Shown: positions 1-10,249 of the stretch, piece after piece
How positions within the stretch are numbered: the stretch's first letter is position 1
How the letters are laid out: every line of letters starts with the position of its first letter
Origin: Saksenaea vasiformis B4078
Lineage: Eukaryota > Mucoromycota > Mucoromycetes > Mucorales > Saksenaeaceae
Assembly: GCA_000697055.1 (NCBI GenBank)
Contig: JNDT01001720.1
Span: 1-36,372 of the forward strand
DNA: 36,372 bases
Reading direction: 5' to 3'
The notes under the pieces: model-generated
What the model was told of the DNA's origin: nothing
Database searches by the model: none
What the model saw: only the letters and a program-made list of their open reading frames with translations
Position numbers and translations under genes: made by a program

Positions 1-666
1 GTAGCCTGTTCGTGCGTCGCTTCAGTCCAAAATGGGCTCCGCAGATCGATTGTATCAGGCGGTTGGTCCCGCTGTAGGTGGACCATTCGCTGGATGAACG
101 GCGTGTCGTCAATGGAGACTTCATGCTGCGCCCATATATAAGCCTGAGGGGCTGGATGGGAGTCGTCTTCTGGATACATATACGGATGTGCCGAATATAC
201 TGCGGGAATTCGATTGCCTATCGTCTCAACGACGCCATCAAGTAAAAGCTCCTGGATGGCAGAACCCATGTCATCCAAATCCAGCAAAATTGTGCTTGTT
301 AATGATATCAATGAGCGCAATGCCGCAAGTGGAGCGTGAGGCACTCTCTTGATGTCATGGTAGAAGAATTCTACTGTTCGAACAAATTCCAGGATATCCG
401 GTACATGGCTGATAATCTCGCCGGTATCGTTGAGAAAGTATCCGGTTGAATCGTACAGCTCAATCATGTCAGCAAACTGGCCAGACCAGTGCTGACAATC
501 CTGATGGGCCCTCTGCAGTCGTAGACGTACACTTGTTCTATCTTGGGTGGACATCCCAGGTAAGTCGTATTGATTCAAAAACTCGATAACTTCTGGTAGT
601 CGATCGAGGTATCGATCAAAGGACCGCTTGGTAATGCGCAGTTTGTAGACAGATAGATTGCTCATA
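1..666 (-). CDS. hypothetical protein, 3'-truncated by window edge
   Basis: An open frame runs from an ATG at 666 leftward off the window edge, giving 222 residues without a stop. I do not recognise the family. The start is MSNLSVYKLRITKRSFDRYL and the rest reads as a soluble, largely helical protein rich in charged residues (for example LPEVIEFLNQYD near residues 23-34, and ILLDLDDMGSAIQELLLDGV around 125-145). There is no signal peptide or membrane segment. The start is supported by being the first ATG after a good TATA box about 130 bp upstream and by stop codons above it. No intron is needed in the visible part. Function unknown; the 3' end lies outside the window. Confidence 0.65.
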
Positions 667-795
667 GCTGCGTTTTTTGTAGAAAAACAAATGTAAGAAT
701 ATAAAACTGAGAAAAAATATATGGAGATTTTGGGACTCTTTTTAGTCGTGAAAGTAAGAAAAGAGATTGTGTCTCTACTTAAGTGTATTTCTGCT

Positions 796-804
796 CTATT
801 TATA
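796..804 (-). promoter_or_regulatory. TATA box of the leftward unknown gene
   Basis: On the minus strand the sequence reads TATAAATAG, a near-consensus TATA element, about 130 bp upstream of the ATG at 666. The interval to the ATG is T-rich on the plus strand and could hold the transcription start. Confidence 0.5.
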
Positions 805-831
805 CACAAAAAATCAGATCAGAAGACAATG

Positions 832-873
832 AAAAAGCCCGCTACATAATAGTTCATTACATAGCGGCTTTTT
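832..873. repeat. imperfect inverted repeat (hairpin)
   Basis: Two arms, AAAAAGCCCGCTACATAA and TTACATAGCGGCTTTTT, pair almost completely around a 7-nt loop, with one extra C and one mismatch region. It lies just upstream of the TATA box at 796-804. It could be an old MITE remnant, a terminator-like structure for a gene to the right, or a regulatory hairpin. Confidence 0.55.
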
Positions 874-2494
874 ACAGTTCTATGGAAGTTGCGTACAGTA
901 GCCCGTTAGGTTAAGTAATCCTCTAGAGTTGTCCAGAGCTGAGGCATCAGACCTACAGTTATCCCGGCATTATCGTCCGATTGAGTACCTTCTTTGTACT
1001 TGTCTGTTTTATGTTGTATCTTTCGTTGTGCATTTCGCATTTCGCATTTTTCTTGTTTATTTCTCTTCTATCCCCTTTCCCGTTTTTGTTCTTTATTTTT
1101 CATCCCTTAGCGGCGTTTGTCTGTCCTCATCACATATCAAAGGATAATCTTTGCACTGGAAAGTGATGCGTCTCTGCGCCGGGAAATAAGTCGTTTTGCG
1201 TTAATCGAAGGACTAGTTCGCACTTGGATAACCAGAGTCGTGCATTAAGTTACTCCAGTGATGGATCCCAGGATCCCATCGAAAGCAGTAAAAATGTCTC
1301 ACAGTACAGAACAGGTTCCACCCAGAATGATGCGTATTTAAAGAGACACATGAACTTCCTTCTTTTTCCTTGACTTTGTTCTCTTTAACATCCTGATGAG
1401 GATGTCAATTCTTCAAAACGTATACAGGGTCATGCATTCTCCATGTTTATATTAATGCCAACATCTTTCCGCTACTATGGTATAGGTTTCCGCTAATGTG
1501 GTCAATACAGGGTTTGCTCATGTGGTTAACAGGTTTCTGCTAGATTGGTCTCAGAAAAAAAAACCATAAAATGCCTTCCTTTCATTTCGTTATTGATTGT
1601 GGACATCTATCTTCTTTCTTTTTTCTTTGAAGTACCAATGGCAAGTTCTTTATGGTTGAACGTACCATGGGTTAAGTTCTTCTAAAAGAACATCTCTTCA
1701 GCGAAGCAACCAAGATCGATACCACGGTGTGCAAGGCTTCTCCTGTTACAGCGCAAATTTCCTACCCTTTTTCACTGGCGCAAGCGAGATGTCGAAGGCC
1801 CTGCGATAGCTTCTCCGTGATGACAAATCTAAAAGCAAAACGGTTTGTCATTATTATTCCTTGTATGCCAATACTTACTGTGCAATAGACTTCTGAACAT
1901 TTATTACCTTCTTTTGTCTTTACCGATAACCAAGGGTAAGTAGCTTTACTCCAAAATAATCAAGCTAATATCCTTCCAACAGTGGGACATCTATGGGTGA
2001 TGACTGCTCAAGTCGTATTTGGTATTCGCCATCTCGTTTTCTCGCTGAACGCATTTTCTATTTACTGTAAGTGATTTCGCTGCAATAACGTTTTGATACT
2101 GAGATTTTGAATCTGCTATTGGTTGACGGTTATGATACATCCACAACATGGTGTTGTGGGTGTTTACAAAAAAAAAGCGCCGTAGATCCTCCGGGAACTG
2201 TAAGTCTTGTTTGATCAGGGTTCATTTGCATTGTGCTAATGACTTTTCCTAACAGGCGGCTTTGTGTGATGGTACCAGGACTACGCAAGTAATGCGCTTT
2301 ATTGTGCTTGCCATCTCATATGAGGTGTTCTAAGGGTCCTGCAAAGCGTTCTCGTCCGCGAGGCGCATATACTAAAACCATCAGGTAAAAAATAAATTGT
2401 CGTACCTTTGTGTAGCTGACTTCTCCGTGATTTTTCATACACCGTTCTGTTTGCTCCCAGCCTTTCGACGACGAAAGTTGTTCAACGCGTTGTG
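874..2494. other. gene-poor spacer
   Basis: Only short open frames lie here (72 residues or fewer), of low complexity (F/S/L-rich around 930-1160), with no family resemblance. The one structure seen is a degenerate tandem repeat at 1466-1554. A stretch at 1700-1830 read on the minus strand hints at degraded coding sequence but could not be tied to a family. Confidence 0.5.
1466..1554. repeat. degenerate tandem repeat, four units of about 21-26 bp
   Basis: Four units start at 1466, 1487, 1513 and 1533 and share the core TTTCCGCTAATGTGGT, followed in some by ACAGG. Units differ at several positions, so this is an old minisatellite or a cluster of similar binding sites. Confidence 0.45.
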
Positions 2495-2810
2495 CTTAAT
2501 CATGGATCAGGTCGAGGATTTGTTGATATATGGACCCAATATTCCATGTCGTGTAGGATTTTCCAAATGATGGTACGGTCGACCGTTTCATAGGCAGAAT
2601 TAATGTCCAAAAAGGCAAAGGAAGGGGAACTTTCCTTGACGCGCTTATGCACGTTGTACGATTTATGCAAACAAAGCGTGCAGTCCCAAGGCCAGCATGA
2701 GCAGGATCCAGGTGCAAAGCGCTGGTCAGAGATGGCTGGAAGCGTGGGAATTCGTTAAATAAATAGTATGATAGAGCTCAAGAGATATAAGGCGGCCAAT
2801 CTTATTTATC
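2495..2810 (-). pseudogene. non-LTR retrotransposon reverse transcriptase relic
   Basis: Read on the minus strand, one frame contains FLDINSAYETVDR followed by TIIWKIL. This matches reverse transcriptase motif A (F-x-D-x-x-x-A-Y-x-x-V-D) of LINE-type elements. Just upstream, in another frame and interrupted by a stop, are LHLDPAHAGLG and ISLELYHTIY, which resemble the QAGFR and RPISLL blocks that normally precede motif A. The YADD active-site motif, the endonuclease and the 3' end are not visible. The piece is therefore a short, frame-shifted fragment of the fingers/palm region with no activity expected. It could be a 5'- and 3'-deleted copy or the scar of a larger nested insertion. Confidence 0.6.
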
Positions 2811-3418
2811 TTTTCGTGCAAAGATTCTTCTACTGAATATACTTATTTACTAGTAAGCGCAAGTGATACTTGTGAAGGATATTTATGTGTTATGATTTCA
2901 CCACGAAATTTTCTAGCAGTTCAACGAAATTAGTTGTATTATGCATGAATAGCAGTCGTGATTTTCAGTCAAACATCATGGGCTATCCGAATTCTCTTGA
3001 ACCAATGGACACTAACAATCCTCATCAGTTCACTCCGTTGGGTATCAGCGGCTCCAAGTCGATTATCACGTAAGCCCCATCCAGCGGTGCCCAACTTAGG
3101 GTAGCTAAATTGCCAGTAAAAGTCCGTTAATGTTTAGTGCGACAGCTCGAATTCAACTACGAAATCGCCAGATCAAACCTACTGGAGCATTTGTACTATA
3201 TCAAACCAGATTTTAGCCCGGCAATGCCTAGCCCAACAAGCTCTACGTATCCGACCCGATAAGTTTCGTGCCTGTACAGAGATAGAGGCCATGGAGAAGC
3301 TTCCTGAAAAATTCAATAACTGTGCTCTTTTATTTATGATTATAAAAAATCACTGAAAAGAAGTAGTGTATGGATTACCAGTTCCCAACTAGTCAACCTG
3401 AAATGTTATGCTTTAGTT
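2811..3418. other. spacer, nothing convincing
   Basis: A 62-residue forward frame at 2885-3073 and scattered short frames show no recognisable motif and no plausible splice joining. This is the 3' flank of the Ysc84-like gene. Confidence 0.4.
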
Positions 3419-4587
3419 TTACGTTGATGCTGGAAATGATAAGTCCTCTTCGGCATCATGTGAAGGAGGAGGTGGTCGTGCAAGCCTGCCATGCCCAAAA
3501 CTCGAAATTTCATACGGGTTGCTACCTATGGGGAGCATTGCAATGTCAAATACAATATTGGAAAATGACCTTTTAAGCGGCGGGCAGGTAGGAGGCAGCT
3601 CATCAGGTGCTGAGGCTGTTTCAAGCGAGCGAAGGATGGAGTACAAACGATCCGCTATAGGTGATGGAGGTGCGCCACCCGTCAAAATTTCTCTTGCGCT
3701 GATTGACCGTCCATAAAAGGCTGCGTTTGTATTGACACGTTCCGAGATTTTGGAACCTTCTAAAGAATAACCTTTTCATAGAAGTTATACGCTTCGTGTT
3801 TTTGCCGTTACATGCATTTACCAACAAAAATTCCTTTGGAAGAACTGTAAGAGTAAGTAGCTGCAATATGGCTCTGACTTGCTGAGGCTGCGATATCTGC
3901 TGCTCGTCCATAAGGTCCTGCTGCCACGGATACACCCACACCAAGCTGAAGCTGCCCTCCGCCATCCAAAAATGCGTCCAGTGCTTGTTTATAGCTCATC
4001 ACAATAATTGAATCTATCACTTCCACACCGGCCTGATGACCAAGACCCTGACCGCAGAAGTTAGTGAGATGCGATTTCGTCCTTTCTTCTGCTCTCTTTT
4101 GTTATGTACGTACAAGGGACGATATCGAAATGCCAGACGGCGCAGACCATGCTTTGGTTATGAATCCAAATACGTCAAAAATTGTACATAAGCAATCTTT
4201 CCGACTTACTACCGTCTGGTAATCTATTATCTGTATGAGTTGCAAGATTTTCTTCATAGCATTAACTCAGACTACCTTGCTATAACGATGCCGTACCCAT
4301 CTTAGCCGCAACAACAAATCCCACACGAATCAAACGAACAAATATTAGACCATAGGCAGTAGTCAAAATCCGTGGAGGAATCAGGTACCGGAGGTCTCGA
4401 CCTTTGTTGGAATCTATTGAGAACCGCTTAGGTTTAACGCTGAGCTTTATTCTGACTGCAATCACCTGTGAAAAGCTCTAGAATTCGAGTAGCCTTTACA
4501 ATGTCGTCTACAATAAAGTCGGTAAGCGGGAAAAAAAGGAAGAAAGGTGTATACACCTATAAGCTCTTCAGGAGTTCGGATCACCAT
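3419..4587 (-). CDS. Ysc84/SH3YL1-type (Las17-binding, DUF500) protein, seven exons, one frameshift
   Basis: Likely a lipid- and actin-binding Ysc84-domain protein of endocytic actin patches, where family members work with Las17/WASP. Exons on the minus strand: 4587-4557, 4507-4466, 4413-4276, 4223-4210, 4151-4114, 4047-3822, 3771-3419. All introns are GT-AG, 49-66 nt, and intron 5 has a CTAAC branch site. Family hallmarks in order: IPPRIL, AYGLIF, GFVVAAKMGT, GIVIARLPDGTWSAPSGIS, GLGHQAGVE, LQLGVGVSVAAGPYGRAAD, AATYSYSSSKGIFVGYSLEG and FYGRSISAREILTG. A proline-rich tail follows, with no SH3 domain. The exons sum to 842 nt; one base is missing at 4291-4292, between GFVVAAKMGT and GIVIAR, so the frame breaks there. 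Adding one base gives 280 codons. This is either a young pseudogene or a sequence error. Exon 4 is only 14 nt. The start at 4587 follows in-frame stops but remains tentative. Confidence 0.75.
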
Positions 4588-5271
4588 GCGCTTTAGCTTG
4601 TAAAATGACACACGTCGAAAAGGAACACTGCACCTGAGAGAGCGCTGTATTTATCTTTGGAGCTACTTTCGAGTTTGTCAATATTTTCATTGGGCATGAG
4701 TATTATTAATATCTCAGTGATTTCATGTGCTGCATATCATATATCAGCGTACACTGTTTGAAACAAACTCTGTCCTGGGGAGCATCACGGCACCATATTG
4801 AAAAGAAGGGGCAAACAAACAAAGTTTTGGCTAAAGCTGGGTAAACCGTGCACAGTTTGTCTATCTTATATCATGCATAACCATCATCGGAATGTAAGCT
4901 TCCACTGGACATAGTGCCCGTGTTGAAACTCTTTTTTAATGTTTTGTTTTTTTCTTATTCTTTGTTTCGGATATGGGCTGCCCTTTTCCAAAGGGGCTGA
5001 GCTCGTGATAACGTTAGAGCAATGCCTAAAAGAGAGGAGAAGTTGGCCATTGTGGGAACACTGTAAACCTTAACATCGCTTTCCGAGAACCTCCTAGGCA
5101 AAGCTACTATCATTGCACGTCACTCAGAACGTCTTATCTCTGCCATAGCCATTCAACTTCTTTTTAAAGACATGACGACGGTGTGATCAGGTCTCTTCCA
5201 GACCTTCGATGTTCCATTTTGAAAATTACAGTTCTTTGCATCAACAGCAAGTCTATCCACATTGTCGATAA
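4588..5271. other. spacer between divergent genes
   Basis: The Ysc84-like gene leaves to the left and the degenerate MACPF-Sel1 gene to the right, so both promoters and the unresolved first exon of the rightward gene should lie here. I see no open frame with family resemblance and no clear TATA element. Confidence 0.35.
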
Positions 5272-8200
5272 TCGTCTGACCATTGCAACCAAAGACACGC
5301 ATCACAGGCTGAATTATATAGCAAAATCATCGAAAATTGCACTCATGGCTTCCATTTTGATGGAACTAAAGCGAATGAAGCCTGTCTGGAACCCAGTGAA
5401 ATCAATACCTCTGGGCTGATTTATGAATTTGCATCTGATGATCCGATTATGGAATATACCTGTAGGAGATCTGTCAAAGAAATCGAGTTCAGCAATGATA
5501 TCTTTCGCGATTGCCGTTCACCAGAGATGATTGGATACAATATTGGAGCTGAAGATAGTTATAAGCAGAACAGAATATACCATCGCCCAAACACAGATCT
5601 GACTTGTATTGTTTCCTATATTCCATGCAAAGAGGTGTGGAAATTGTACCTTGACAATATGCTAATGGTTCTTGATGTAGATGCATCTCTCTCCGGAAAC
5701 TATCAAAGGAAGCACCAAATTCAGAGACGCTATCAGAAACGCTTTAGATATGACAACAGAGCAAGAAATATATTGTGCCTTGCAGGATGTATTCGGACAA
5801 TTTGGCTATTATTACCCCTCCAGAGTTCTACTAGGTAGGGTAAGATTTAATTAACATGAAAAAACCATAAACACATACCTCTTAGGCGGTAGGCTTGCTT
5901 TCGAGGACGAGAGACATTCAGGAAACAAAATCATAGACAAAGTTGATCCAGAAATCTCGGGCGAAATAGTAGCGGAACATATCATCCGCTAAAGCGGAAA
6001 AAATAAATACTGGAACGTCTCAGGTATACCAGTTATGAGATTATTCCGTCTAACCTCTATTTAAAAGGAGGAGATGAGAGAGAATTGTTTGTGTACAATT
6101 TTCAGGTGTGGAAAAAGACTATCCGATCATCGCCAAAGATAATACAGTTTAAACGTATGCAGCCAATGTATGAACTTCTAGACGAAGACGGCTGCTCTAC
6201 TGTGAAAAGAATTTACAACTGCAAGTTTACAGATGACAACTGCATTCGATATAACCATGCATTCGAATTTTTGTCGCTTACTGAAGATATTGACAATGAG
6301 AAGACACTCTTATGCACGTTTCCATATTTGAAAATGGAGAACAGTACCAACTCGATCGAAAAGCAGAAAGTTACGATAATTGTGTATGATACAGTTTAAA
6401 CTTAACCTCTATCCGCCTGCTGTAACGTAGACCAGATACTGTGTCTTATCGACCCTAAAATCAAGAAGGACAGGTTCGAAGACCGTATACAAACAATGAA
6501 GATCCGCTTCGTGCAAAAAGACAGAGCCCGTGGTCATCGCCGAGTGCAATATGGCGATAAGCTTTACCTCCAGCTGATAGACAATCACTTTGAATCTTCT
6601 CCCAAGAGTAATGTGACAAAATTTATCTCTGTACCGCCTTCCACTGCCCACAGAAAAACCAATGTTCCTGAACCTAGAAACATATGTTTTCCTGTCGTCG
6701 CCGCTGAGTTTTCAGCAGAGCTATCTCAAGAATGGCAAGAGTCATATGATACGCCCTGGTTTCACTGACATAACCTATTAGGAAAGTTACTCGATATATC
6801 GAAGAACAGCATCAAGCTCAGTCATTCTGCTGGCCTTCCAGAGAAAGTGAAGACAACTGTGTCCGATACAAGGATTGCTTAGTTCTGCAAAGTGAAGTGA
6901 TCGATAGCGCGGGTGGTTGTACGCCGGTGTATTTATGTACAGCACCAGTCGAGGTGCTATACGGCATCGCAGCTTTTCCACAAAACGTCGTCAACCCCGC
7001 GCTATCAGAAGTTAATAGATCCGTTATCGTTGCCAGTTCCTACCTGTGTCAGAACAAACGAGCAGTGTGTTGGCGTACCAAACCAGATGATATTCAACTC
7101 TTTGTTCCAGTATCAAACATAGAAAGTCACGGTCTTACTGAATGGAGTAGCGGGATTCTTCCTGATGGTCAATTGGCTTTCTTGCGACCCTTGGAAGCGG
7201 CTGGTCCTAAAGAAAGTCTACAGCAGTTTCTATATGCTAGTCTTTATCGTACAGACACAGTGGATGTACAGATCTCCGACGTTACGGATACAGACAAAGA
7301 CGAGCACTATTTTATCACCTTGTTTGACGCAGAGAGTCGAGAATTACTCAACTACAGATCCCGATCCGACGAACCACGTAGATTTTTGCAACGGTTTGGG
7401 AAAACGACGCACAGATTGGTCCTATGGGCCATATGTTACCAGGTTAGCTGAACGGATTGCAATTTATAATGTAACCGCCATTGTACTAGTTCAATGTTCA
7501 CGAAAACGCTAAGGCAAGCGCAGAATTTGTTAGGAGAGTTGCGCTCTCCCTAGGAAGCGTTCCAAGTGAACGAGATTGGAATCTTGGTCAAGTTTTCCAA
7601 GCATTTGGCTACTATTACCCTTCCATTATACTGCTTGGTGAATGTCCCAAACTATAATAATGGAATCTGAAAACTAACCTGCCTGATAACGAACCTGTTA
7701 TAGGGGGAAAGATGGTCGTCGAATGGAATGAAAGAGACACCGAAATATTTTCTCAAGCGCAAACGAAATTCGACGATATAAAATCTGGGATTGCAACCAT
7801 ATTACAAAAAGGATGCCGTTACAGTGTTAATGGTGAGCCTTTGATATCTTTATCAGGTGCGTTCGTTAATTGTATCAAATTCTGTAGGTGGTGACACCTC
7901 GGTCTTCCCCACTTCATCCGACGGTCCTGAAACGCTTGTTACGGAGTACGATATTGATCGTTGGCTGAGATCTATCGAAAGCAACCCAATGATTATTCAG
8001 TTCAAAAATCTCACTCCTACCTACCGATTACTGCCGGCCCATTTAAGAGCTACTGTACAACTTCAATTCCAGTCTGATGTAAAGAATCAATTACTTGCAC
8101 CGGGCGGAATTTGCCACGTCAATCATCATTACGGCGAAAATTTTGAACAATACAAGTTTACCGCCTTCTTTGATGATCCTAAGGCACAGTATCAGCTGGG

Positions 8201-8855
8201 TCGGATACTCGAAATCGAAAGTGATAACGATCGAAATGAAAGCAAATTCTTACATGGCCGAGGGGAATCAATGATGTAAGTTATCTCTACGCACACGGAA
8301 TACCCGATTTTATTGACATAGACGGTAATGGACCAATTGGGTCCAACTAGCACGATGGCATTTGTATGGTATGAAAAGGCAGCTAACCAGGGAAACGTTG
8401 ATGCACAGTACCGTCTGTCTACCTTCTATGAACAGGGGAAGGGGGTTAACAAGGATCTTACTCGAGCGTTCGAATGGTACCAAAGAGCAGCTGATCAGAA
8501 CAATGTTTGTGCGCAATGTTGGGTCGGATCTGCCTACCGAGACGGAAATGGAGTAGATCAAGATCACGTAAAAGCATTCAAATGGTTCAGCCGAGCTGCA
8601 GAACAGAATAATGCTTATGCACAGCATTGCCTTGGTGACGCATACAGAGACGGACAAGGAGTAGAACAAGATTATGTTAAAGCACGCGAATGGTACCAGA
8701 AATCTGCTGATCAGGATGATAATTACGCTCTGCTACAGCTAGCAACGCTGCGTCAACAGAGTGGCCCACTATCAATGCAAGGGTTGATTATACCCGGATC
8801 AGCGATGCTTAAGGTGCTATGCGATAGAGCGGGATTGATAAGCAAAGATCCATGA
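5272..8855 (+). pseudogene. MACPF-Sel1 repeat gene, degenerate paralogue
   Basis: Exon by exon this is a diverged copy of the minus-strand gene at 23806-29645. Recognisable exons: about 5272-5634, 5681-5834, 5886-6023, 6068-about 6362, 6431-6734, 6782-7442, 7490-7637, 7704-7856, 7888-8275 and a Sel1 exon ending at 8855. The exons at 5681-5834 (154 nt) and 6782-7442 (661 nt) match the lengths of their partners exactly. Two MACPF signatures (F-G-Y-Y-Y-x6-G-G) form when the introns at 5835 and 7638 are removed. The F..W..SI..P.II block occurs twice. Damage: an in-frame TAA at 5990-5992; the donor after 6362 is off by one base compared with the partner; the intron at 7857-7887 has shrunk to 31 nt; the join near 8276-8350 is unclear; no clean N-terminal exon. 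Only about four Sel1 repeats remain. Probably not functional as a full protein. Confidence 0.7.
8355..8740 (+). repeat. Sel1-like repeat coding array, about four units
   Basis: Units of about 36 codons follow the Sel1 pattern A-x2-x-G-x2-Y-x2-G-x-G-V-x2-D-x3-A-x2-W-x2-x-A-A. Examples are YRDGNGVDQDHVKAFKWFS and YRDGQGVEQDYVKAREWYQ. The array is much shorter than that of the partner gene and ends in a unique tail of about 40 residues. Confidence 0.75.
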
Positions 8856-8959
8856 CTCAGTTGAACTGTCTTTTATTATTATTTAAGTTTAAATGCCTGC
8901 GCTATTTAGTATATCCGTTTTCGTCAGATCTATAAACTGCAATGAAAAGGAGGCGGTTC

Positions 8960-9415
8960 CTAAGTATGTGACCACATATCTTCCGCTTTTCTGAGCAGCA
9001 TTAGTGCTGTTTGAATTGTCCATATTTGGTAATGGGGACATGGTTTTGAATTCAGTTGTAACCATTTCCCATGCAGTACAAATCGTATCCGTGCCCCTCT
9101 TTCAATTCAGTCCGATATCTCAAAGCGACTGCACCTTCAACAAGGTAATTGCCATAACCTGGATCTTCACAATCTGAACATCTTAGCGTATCACCAGGGA
9201 ATGCCTTCTGAAGGCAGTATTCCATAAGTTGGATGCGAAACTTTTAGTATGTCAGGATAAACAACAGAAAATTACATTAGAGAATGCTCGTGTCTTACCC
9301 GAACGTGCAAGAGTTGAATGAATACTTCGTGTTCGCGTATCGCGCATTTTCTCTTTAAATCAAGCGTATTATTTAGAGCACTGGCCACTGTTCCAAGAAT
9401 TGGAAGAACTTGTAG
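8960..9415 (-). CDS. hypothetical spliced protein, 5' end unresolved
   Basis: Three exons on the minus strand, 9415-9299, 9240-9063 and 9006-8960, join in one frame across two GT-AG introns of 58 and 56 nt to give 113 codons ending in TAG. The frame includes HEVFIQLLH at the first junction region, KAFPGDTLRCSDCEDPGYGN in the second exon and YDLYCMGNALMLL across the second junction. Splice sites and reading frame agree well, so I think this is a real gene, but I recognise no family. The first visible exon is preceded by an AG acceptor at 9416-9418, so further exons lie upstream, between 9420 and about 10200, where I could not assign them. Confidence 0.45.
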
Positions 9416-10249
9416 CTACGTATCTTACAGAACATGCGGTACCTTGAATCCAAATGATCACAATATCAAAGTGTTAGATCGCCTCAAAAAGCCAAAACCG
9501 ATTCCCTCGGTTATTGAATATATATCAAAATGTAGAAGGTATAAGTCTGGTACACCATATGCGAAAAATCAGCGACACAGGTCGAATTTAATCCCGTAAA
9601 GCGACTCCATCAATTATCCGTGAACAAGATAAATGTACATACAACAAGAGTGCCTTCTACAATGTAAATGAGACCGGGTCGAGGTCTGCCATCCCATCGC
9701 ACGGGAGGTATCTGTCGGGCTTGCATGGAGTTGGCTTGAGTAAACTCACCAGTGATGCCCTGGGAGTGAAGTCCACGTTGAATATATTGTCATCATTCGA
9801 CTTTCAAAGTGAATATATGGCATTGGCTGGCTCAACCAACAATTGCTACAAGAAAAGCAGAAGAATAAATTGGGATATTTCGCAGAGACTATGTAAACAT
9901 TGTATTTTTGCCCTTACTTTCGCGAGCCAAAAGAACTCGATCACGTTCCTCAAACCATTGGTGTTGGTACGTCCTATCGGGGTCGTGCATGACTTGACCC
10001 ATTCAAAGCTGATGATCCTGCCCATACAACGACTCCCCGACAATTTCAACCACCAAAGTACGGACATCACGTTAAAATTACCGAGAATTGAAATTGGGTG
10101 GGACGGTTTAATGTGTAGCTACTTCTTCAGTTTCTCCAGAAACGTTGAAGAAAAAAAAATCAATCGTGAAGTTATCGGCGGCCCACTGTACATTGCAACT
10201 TCATAACTTATAAGCAATTTTTGTCATCTAAATGTGCATTCAGTATCCG
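9416..10249. other. unassigned stretch with possible coding pieces
   Basis: Overlapping frames exist on both strands (a forward frame at 9721-10206, a reverse frame at 9846-10070), and none could be spliced convincingly to a neighbour. It probably contains upstream exons of the gene at 8960-9415 and the decayed 3' part of the repetitive-family gene at 10250-10700. Confidence 0.35.

Noticed and set aside
1700..1830. Possible further LINE-derived coding sequence on the minus strand
   Set aside because: A short open stretch exists, but no reverse transcriptase, RNase H or zinc-knuckle motif could be identified.
4545..4558. Perfect 14-bp palindrome AGGTGTATACACCT
   Set aside because: It coincides with the first intron donor of the Ysc84-like gene and is short enough to occur by chance.
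9721..10206. 161-residue forward frame
   Set aside because: It overlaps minus-strand coding pieces, has no family resemblance and probably is a shadow.
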